Positions 59,888-64,000 of a DNA stretch of 64,000 nt are shown here, piece by piece (position 1 is the first letter of the stretch; every line of letters starts with the position of its first letter). A program made the translations under genes and the position numbers. Under the pieces are notes generated by a model, which saw only the letters and a list, made by a program, of their open reading frames with translations, searched no databases and was not told the origin of the DNA. Source of the stretch: Roseateles depolymerans (GTDB lineage: Bacteria > Pseudomonadota > Gammaproteobacteria > Burkholderiales > Burkholderiaceae_C); the NCBI RefSeq assembly GCF_003387155.1, contig NZ_QUMT01000002.1:1305053-1369052 (forward strand), read 5' to 3'.

Positions 59888-60589
59888 TTAATCTTCTATA
59901 GGGGCTCCCGGAATTTCCGGGCCTTTTTGCCCTTTTTCAGCGGTGAGCCGTTCTGCAGCCTGTCTCGTCTTCCGCTCCTGATTTCTTTTCGCCAGATCGA
60001 CCTCTTCTTGACTCCTCTGTTGAAGGGCCCACTCCATGCGAGCGCGGATCGAGTACTCCCCTAAGCGAACCCGCTCTGGGGGTAAGTTAGCCACGCTTCT
60101 TAAACGGTCTATCAGATCGGCAATTTCCAAGCCTATGCGGATAAATTCCTCGCGGCGAGTCTTGAAATACTCTGGAAAATCAGGGCGAGAGTCATTCTCG
60201 TAGATTATTCCCAGCTTTGTACGGACTTGTTCAATTTCGTCCGGAAGGCGAAATATCTCGTACATGAGTTCCTGAGGAATCGCTTTCCATTCGACGTCAA
60301 GTGCTAGTGGGGAGAATGACGGGTAATCTACAGTGGCTGCATAGAAACCGTTCCCTCCTGCTGGCTCGCCCAGCTCGGTTCCGTCATCACAACCGACTGC
60401 GTAGCATCCCAACGCCAACTTTTCGAGATGAGACACCGTAACGATGGCGAGGTAACCAGCATCCTTCTTCTTCTTGAAATGGCCCGTCAACGCCTCCTTG
60501 ATCGCGACGAACGAGTTGCCCAGGATGACACCGGCGATACCGGTAAGCCCGGTGATGATTGCCGAGATTTGTTTGTCGTCGAGTTCCAT
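59888..60589 (-). CDS. Hypothetical membrane-anchored protein
   Basis: Not recognised. 233 residues from the ATG at 60589 with a strong ribosome site (GGGAGAGGG). There is one N-terminal hydrophobic segment (ISAIITGLTGIAGVILGNSF), then a soluble domain (LGCYAVGCDDGTELGE..., DEIEQVRTKLGIIYEND). A charged C-terminal helix follows (VDLAKRNQERKTRQAAERLT). Its 5' leader is copy 5 of the dispersed repeat, in the same orientation, which suggests control by whatever reads the repeats. Confidence 0.6.
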   Translation of the reverse strand: MELDDKQISAIITGLTGIAGVILGNSFVAIKEALTGHFKKKKDAGYLAIVTVSHLEKLALGCYAVGCDDGTELGEPAGGNGFYAATVDYPSFSPLALDVEWKAIPQELMYEIFRLPDEIEQVRTKLGIIYENDSRPDFPEYFKTRREEFIRIGLEIADLIDRLRSVANLPPERVRLGEYSIRARMEWALQQRSQEEVDLAKRNQERKTRQAAERLTAEKGQKGPEIPGAPIED

Positions 60590-60601
60590 CCCTCTCCCTC
60601 T

Positions 60602-60630
60602 GGGCACTTGTAGTAACCATTAGCTGGTAG
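60602..60630 (-). repeat. Dispersed repeat, copy 5 (leader of the 59888 gene)
   Basis: On the minus strand it reads CTACCAGCTAATGGTTACTA then CAAGTGCCC, and ends 12 nt before the ATG at 60589, with the ribosome site in between. It matches copy 2 across CTACCAGCTAATGG and copy 4 across ACTACAAGTGCCC. Confidence 0.85.
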
Positions 60631-60635
60631 GCATG

Positions 60636-60896
60636 TTAGTCCGCTGCCATCTGTCTTATGGCTTCTCTACCGGCTTCGATTGCTTCTTCTTCCGTTCTGT
60701 AGACACCGGCCAACGGCACACGGGTCACGTCCCTTCCAGGAGGTCTGGTGACAAGCACCCGCACGAACAGCCCTTCTTCATCCCGATCTGCCTCGACGGA
60801 AGCACTCCACTCATCATTTCGCACTCCAAAAAATGTCAGCTCCGTAGAAGACGAAAGTGTAGGAGCCCGGCGAAGGATCAGAACAACTAACCGCAC
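60636..60896 (-). CDS. Hypothetical small soluble protein
   Basis: Not recognised. 86 residues from a GTG, with a regular alpha/beta pattern (EEGLFVRVLVTRPPG, VYRTEEEAIEAGREAIRQM) that looks like a real small domain. It stops just before repeat copy 5 and is upstream of the 59888 gene on the same strand. No ribosome site is seen. Confidence 0.45.
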   Translation of the reverse strand: MRLVVLILRRAPTLSSSTELTFFGVRNDEWSASVEADRDEEGLFVRVLVTRPPGRDVTRVPLAGVYRTEEEAIEAGREAIRQMAAD

Positions 60897-60945
60897 TCGA
60901 CGGAGTTAGGTACTCTGCCGAGATCTGGAACTCGACGTAGCCCCC

Positions 60946-60973
60946 TTGACAAAATGACATCCCGTGCTATAAT
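60946..60973 (+). promoter_or_regulatory. Consensus sigma-70 promoter
   Basis: TTGACA (60946-60951), 16-bp spacer, TATAAT (60968-60973). Both hexamers match the consensus perfectly. Transcription should start near 60980. Confidence 0.85.
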
Positions 60974-60979
60974 CGAAAA

Positions 60980-61046
60980 GTTGGGCAACAAATTTGCTCC
61001 AACGACTACAAGCCGACTTCCCGCAAGGGCCGTCGGTATTTTTTCG
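60980..61046 (+). ncRNA. Short terminated leader or small RNA
   Basis: About 65 nt between a consensus promoter and a terminator-like hairpin. The hairpin pairs CCGAC 61013-61017 with GTCGG 61032-61036, has an inner CCC-GCAA-GGG, and is followed by TATTTTTT. It could be an independent small RNA, or an attenuator in front of the 61071 gene. Confidence 0.4.
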
Positions 61047-61070
61047 TCTGTACTTTTTGAGAGGATCTAT

Positions 61071-61385
61071 ATGACAAGAGAACTGAAACCGATCTCCACT
61101 GACCCAGCCAACCAAAATAGCGAAAGCAGAATCGAAATTTTTGATCCACTACCGCCGAACACTGAAAAAGGGAGCCAATTGGCTCCCTTTGCGTTTCAAG
61201 GATCCAATAACACCATCCACATTCATGGCATCACCTGCAACCTTCAGTTCAACGTCCCGCCGAAGAAGGATCGCGACTGGCTGAAACTGGTCGCAAAAGC
61301 CGCACCTGCCCTTACCGTCGTGGCCTACTACCAAAAACATTTTGAGCCCATTATTCAAACCTTGTACTCGCTTTTTTCTAGTTAA
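61071..61385 (+). CDS. Hypothetical small protein
   Basis: Not recognised. 104 residues from an ATG with a good GAGAGGA site. The N-terminal half is polar, the middle has NNTIHIHGITCNLQFNV, and the C-terminal about 35 residues are amphipathic or hydrophobic (LVAKAAPALTVVAYYQKHFE). Codons 33-40 form a perfect 24-bp palindrome (61167-61190). It is driven by the consensus promoter through the terminated leader. Confidence 0.5.
   Translation: MTRELKPISTDPANQNSESRIEIFDPLPPNTEKGSQLAPFAFQGSNNTIHIHGITCNLQFNVPPKKDRDWLKLVAKAAPALTVVAYYQKHFEPIIQTLYSLFSS
61167..61190. terminator. Perfect 24-bp palindrome, terminator-like on the minus strand
   Basis: Ten-base-pair arms around AATT. Read on the minus strand it is followed by TTTTT, so it could end the transcript of the SOS-controlled gene 61382-61777. 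It lies inside the plus-strand 61071 gene. Confidence 0.5.
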
Positions 61386-61777
61386 GCGATGGCGGCGATC
61401 TGGGCTAAGAACTCTGAAAGGTGGACTGAAGACGCGCTCTTGGGTGGCTCGATCTTTTCCGCGTCCGGGCTGAATGGCCATGCCCAGAGCACCTGGGGGT
61501 ACGTGGTCCGCTTCTTCCGTTTCCAGATGTCCTCTTCCCCGCCGATCAGGATCCCTCGCTGCTCAATCCGGATCAGTCGGGCGCTGAAAAGCTCCACGTG
61601 GGGCACTGTCGAGTTGCCGGTTGGCATCAGTAGACAGACCTGGTTGCCCCGCCCGTCCCTGCCCTTGTACGTGCTCTTGTCCAGGATGAGGGTGCCGACC
61701 AGGGGCGTAGCAGCCCGAAGTTCCTCAGGCGTCAGCTTGACTCCTTGGCGGCGAAGGCAGAGGGCACGGACCAGCAT
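61382..61777 (-). CDS. Hypothetical protein under a LexA box
   Basis: Not recognised. 131 residues from the ATG at 61777 (MLVRALCLRRQGVKLTPEEL); a longer TTG start at 61813 would run through the LexA box. It contains a beta-rich middle (ELFSARLIRIEQRGILIGGE). Its start is 10 bp from a perfect LexA-type box, so it should be induced by DNA damage. Its 3' end overlaps the end of the convergent 61071 gene by 4 bp. Confidence 0.55.
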   Translation of the reverse strand: MLVRALCLRRQGVKLTPEELRAATPLVGTLILDKSTYKGRDGRGNQVCLLMPTGNSTVPHVELFSARLIRIEQRGILIGGEEDIWKRKKRTTYPQVLWAWPFSPDAEKIEPPKSASSVHLSEFLAQIAAIA

Positions 61778-61786
61778 GGCTACAAC

Positions 61787-61806
61787 TACTGTATGGGCAT
61801 ACAGTA
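61787..61806. promoter_or_regulatory. LexA (SOS) box
   Basis: TACTGTATGGGCATACAGTA, a 20-bp near-perfect palindrome fitting CTG-N10-CAG with full outer symmetry. On the minus strand TATACTG overlaps it as a possible -10. It sits just before the 61382-61777 gene. Confidence 0.75.
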
Positions 61807-61821
61807 TAGCCAAGCCGTAGG

Positions 61822-62322
61822 TCAGCAGGGGCGCATCAGCTCCGGCTCCTTGCCTTCCATCACGCCCAGGTCGAGTTCGATCCAGCTCGCATGCAGCGCC
61901 TCTGCGACGGTTGATGCCCGATCTGCAGCGACTCGAAGCGCTTCTAATGTGATCCGCCTATCGCCGCTCTCCGCGACGATGACCTCTTCCCATAGCTTGT
62001 CTTTGGCGGATCCGTCGTTCTTGAACCGGGAAAGCGTTAGAGGGTTGTGAGCCACCAAGTTCCGGGTTTTCGCAAGATGGCTGACCTCATTAAGCAGGTC
62101 CAGCAAGACCTTGCGGTTCCAGTCCGACAGGTTGCGTTCCGGCAAGATCGAACGCAGCAGGTCCAGGCGCTGCTTCAGCTGTAACGAAACCAAAAACTTC
62201 ATCTGCTGATCGCTGCATTGCTGCCGGAGCAACTCGTTGATGGCACTCTCCATGACGCCGAAGGCGATGAAAAGCCTGCCGATCACGGGAGCCCATTGAT
62301 CATCTCTGGTCAGGCGGACCAT
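61822..62322 (-). CDS. HEPN-like protein
   Basis: A 166-residue all-helical protein with the HEPN signature R-x4-H at R87-H92 (KTRNLVAHNP). HEPN proteins are often RNases in toxin-antitoxin and phage-defence systems, though some are inactive. It is followed upstream on the same strand by a second HEPN-motif gene (23-bp gap), so the two may act together. The match rests on this motif and the helical composition only. Confidence 0.55.
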   Translation of the reverse strand: MVRLTRDDQWAPVIGRLFIAFGVMESAINELLRQQCSDQQMKFLVSLQLKQRLDLLRSILPERNLSDWNRKVLLDLLNEVSHLAKTRNLVAHNPLTLSRFKNDGSAKDKLWEEVIVAESGDRRITLEALRVAADRASTVAEALHASWIELDLGVMEGKEPELMRPC

Positions 62323-62345
62323 TTACGTTCCCCACGACTTCCCAG

Positions 62346-63173
62346 TCAATCTCGATCCCTATCCGCCGCGTATTGCCCAGAGCAGTAGTAACACCGGTAC
62401 TCAAGATGGTCTTCCTCGTCGTGCCAAGCAGACAGCTCCCCAGACGTAACCTTTATCCCGCAGTTGGAACAAGAGGCAGGAACCTCGTCACCGTCTTCAT
62501 TTCCGCAGAAGGTGCATCGATAGCCAGTACTGGACTCCGAGTTGACGACTAGAGTGTCGTTGCCACATTCCTCGCATTCCATTCTTGCCGGAACGGAGTC
62601 AGGGTCGTGCGGATCCTCGGGATTCGCCGCCTCTACCTCGTCAGCCTGCCTGATGGCGTCATGCAGCTTGAACTGGTACTCGTCAGAGAGTATCGAAAAG
62701 ATCGCCTTGGTCTCCTCGGGAATTCGTTTCTCCACATCGACCACATCGTAGTAGTCAAGGAACTCCAAGAGAGATCGAAAAAGGCGACCGATCGTGATCC
62801 GTGCTGTCGCAACGTCCATCTCGAACCTGTGGTGCTCGATGTCGTTCCTCAACTTCTTAAGCCACTCTAAGTCCTTCTTGAAGTCTCCAGCAACAGCGTC
62901 CTTTTCCTCGTTGTTAATGAAGTTGACCGCGTCCCAAAGGCCAATCGTTTTAGCAGTCAGCGGATCGATCTTTGCAGCAAAAGGGTTCGGATAGATCAAC
63001 AGTGGATGCTTCTGGGTGATGTGGTGCTTGAAGATCAGTTCTATAAAGTGGGCCATGTGTAGCACACAGAATTTGTAGGCCTTCTGATCGCCTCCGTCGC
63101 CTTCCTCAAACTTCTTGAGCGCCTCCTGAAGACTGTCCATTGCGTTCTCAAGCAGATCCAGCTTGTGGTTCAT
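62346..63173 (-). CDS. HEPN-motif protein with C-terminal zinc ribbons
   Basis: A 275-residue protein. The helical N-terminal domain has R109-x4-H114 (KKLRNDIEHHRFE), the HEPN-type motif. The C-terminal 70 residues hold four CxxC pairs (CEECG, CTFCG, CSNCG, CYYCSG) forming probably two zinc ribbons. The ATG at 63173 (MNHKLDLLENAM) was chosen over an upstream frame. With the neighbouring HEPN gene it forms a candidate defence or RNA-processing pair. Confidence 0.55.
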   Translation of the reverse strand: MNHKLDLLENAMDSLQEALKKFEEGDGGDQKAYKFCVLHMAHFIELIFKHHITQKHPLLIYPNPFAAKIDPLTAKTIGLWDAVNFINNEEKDAVAGDFKKDLEWLKKLRNDIEHHRFEMDVATARITIGRLFRSLLEFLDYYDVVDVEKRIPEETKAIFSILSDEYQFKLHDAIRQADEVEAANPEDPHDPDSVPARMECEECGNDTLVVNSESSTGYRCTFCGNEDGDEVPASCSNCGIKVTSGELSAWHDEEDHLEYRCYYCSGQYAADRDRD

Positions 63174-63294
63174 GTTCCCCTCCTGTTCATTTGGTCTAGA
63201 TGGTACGTCGGAAGGCCTGGCGGATGAACAGTCGGTTAGCACGCGTTTGCGGGGATCGATACATATCATTGCAACACTACGACCACTAAAGGCA

Positions 63295-63471
63295 ATGATC
63301 GAACCAATTCAAATCTCAATCACGGGCGAATTGAACCCGCAGGCCGAAGCTGACTTTCTAGTTCGTAGCTGGCACCACCTGTCCCCAAGCGACAAGGAGA
63401 AGGTCAAGGTAATTTGCACGCGAGTTCTCCGCAAGGAACTTCTTGAGCAGTCGCGTCGACCCAAGGACTAA
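63295..63471 (+). CDS. Hypothetical small protein
   Basis: Not recognised. 58 residues from the ATG at 63295 with an AAAGG site (MIEPIQISITGELNPQAEAD), charged C-terminus. Divergent from the HEPN pair with a 121-bp gap; an antitoxin-like role is possible but unproven. Confidence 0.4.
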   Translation: MIEPIQISITGELNPQAEADFLVRSWHHLSPSDKEKVKVICTRVLRKELLEQSRRPKD

Positions 63472-63659
63472 CTGCGAGGCTTTTTCGTGCCTCTCTGCCA
63501 AAGCAGTGTCAGCGAAAGGCCCCCAGGTCTCGCAGCCTCCACAATGGCTAGAGCCTCCCACCACGTGACCTCGGAAACGATGCCAAGCGCCTTGTCCTCG
63601 CGGTACTACTTTCTTTCTTCCCACCAAGGCAACCGCTCCAAAAGTTCAAGCGGCTGAAC

Positions 63660-64000
63660 TGACCTGCCCCCATTCGCCGTACCAATCAGGCGGAAGTCCG
63701 GGTTGAAGATTACTTGATCTCGTTGCTTGAAGCCGGTGACGGCTGGTTCTTGGTGCGGTGGCGCTGAGCAAACTCCGCCGGCGGTATCCGTCCAAGGCTG
63801 CTGTGCGGCCGCACCTCGTTGTAGTCCTGGCGCCAGCTGGCGATCTCCGAGCGCGCCTGCGGCAACGTCTGGAACCAGTGCTCGTTCAAGCACTCGTCCC
63901 GGAATTTGCCATTGAAGCTCTCGATGTAGCCGTTCTGCATGGGCCGCCCTGGCTGGATCAGGATGTGCCGCACGCCGTGAGCCTGCGCCCAGGCCATGAA
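63660..64000 (-). mobile_element. IS3-family insertion sequence, one end only
   Basis: The transposase end and a terminal sequence starting TGACCTGCCCCC (63660 inward) mark the end of an IS3-family element (IS407-like group by resemblance). The rest lies beyond the window. The exact tip is an inference. Confidence 0.65.
63710..64000 (-). CDS. IS3-family transposase OrfB, C-terminal part
   Basis: Integrase-core (rve) C-terminus with the last catalytic Glu in PMQNGYIESFNGKFRDE, followed by HWFQTLPQARSEI and the closing RPHSSLGRIPPAEFAQRH block. The frame is open to the window end, so the start and the first two catalytic residues are not seen. It is transcribed into the island from the right. 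Confidence 0.88.
   Translation of the reverse strand, partial: FMAWAQAHGVRHILIQPGRPMQNGYIESFNGKFRDECLNEHWFQTLPQARSEIASWRQDYNEVRPHSSLGRIPPAEFAQRHRTKNQPSPASSNEIK

Larger units (their letters stand above)
55625..64000. mobile_element. Integrated genomic island (left end in the DUF455 gene; right end outside window)
   Basis: From about 55625 the sequence is visibly more AT-rich, gene density drops and nearly all genes are unknown. The first gene is a large serine recombinase. The island also holds a polymerase-like gene, a structured segment, a dispersed repeat, small membrane proteins, a LexA-controlled gene, HEPN proteins and an IS3 element. A near-palindrome at 55651-55678 (ATCAACCAGG...CCTGGGTTGAT) beside the junction could be part of the attachment site. 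The right junction is not in the window. Confidence 0.75.

Noticed and set aside
60590..60630. Repeat copy 5 as a T7 promoter
   Set aside because: It shares TAAT and a downstream GGGAGA with the T7 promoter, but the middle and spacing differ; the likeness is too weak to claim, though a phage-type promoter role stays possible.
63358..63627. 89-codon minus-strand frame near the IS end
   Set aside because: Overlaps the better-supported 63295 gene and has no ribosome site or recognisable pattern.

Overview
The window is high-GC chromosomal DNA from a betaproteobacterium, most likely Burkholderiales of the Roseateles/Mitsuaria/Rubrivivax type. The evidence is the strong GC bias, the gene sets hslO - gamma carbonic anhydrase - DUF455 and pyrG - DUF1330 - eno - ftsB, and a bacteriophytochrome operon. 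No rRNA or tRNA gene was seen. The strong GC bias produces many long antisense open frames, which are left out.

Region 1 (1-7600) looks like amino-acid metabolism: a ferredoxin-reductase fragment, a 2OG-Fe dioxygenase, a leucine dehydrogenase and the branched-chain amino-acid ABC genes livHMGF. livHMGF lies behind a textbook sigma-54 promoter on the minus strand. Region 2 (7581-11010) is a DctB/DctD-type two-component pair. Region 3 (11100-15830) is mixed: a TRIC-type channel, a GT14 glycosyltransferase, an odd secreted protein, an acyltransferase and a single-domain response regulator, with several short tandem repeats.

Region 4 (16079-28989) is a beta-glucoside utilisation locus. It holds a LacI regulator, a sugar-binding protein, two permeases, a GH1 beta-glucosidase, an ABC ATPase, a TonB-dependent receptor, a cupin-like protein and a GH30 enzyme. 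The 14-bp palindrome TGAAAGCGCTTTCA occurs three times without mismatch, in front of the three apparent transcription units. Region 5 (29401-34855) is a compact light-sensing operon: heme oxygenase, bacteriophytochrome, response regulator and hybrid kinase.

Region 6 (34900-55300) is mostly housekeeping: a TRAP binding protein, pmbA, darP, mogA, slyD, cysE, trmJ, suhB, a RelE-like toxin with a HigA-like antitoxin, mutS, a hydrolase, pyrG, eno, ftsB, pnuC with a NadR-like kinase, a 5'-nucleotidase lipoprotein, hslO and a carbonic anhydrase.

Region 7 (about 55625 to the window end) is a foreign, visibly more AT-rich element that has split a DUF455 ferritin-like gene after codon 88. It carries a large serine recombinase and then a 103-nt structured segment of two hairpins whose loops are complementary over 9 nt. 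Next comes a 353-residue protein with the three palm motifs of the superfamily A polymerase / T7-type RNA polymerase group. A dispersed repeat (core CTAATGGTTACTACAAGT) occurs inside that gene, as a short array behind it, and once as the 5' leader of an opposite-strand cargo gene. The right part holds small membrane proteins, a near-consensus sigma-70 promoter with a short terminated leader, a LexA-box-controlled gene, two adjacent HEPN-motif proteins (one with zinc ribbons) and the end of an IS3-family element. The polymerase, structured RNA or DNA, and repeats are the best candidate here for an undescribed system.
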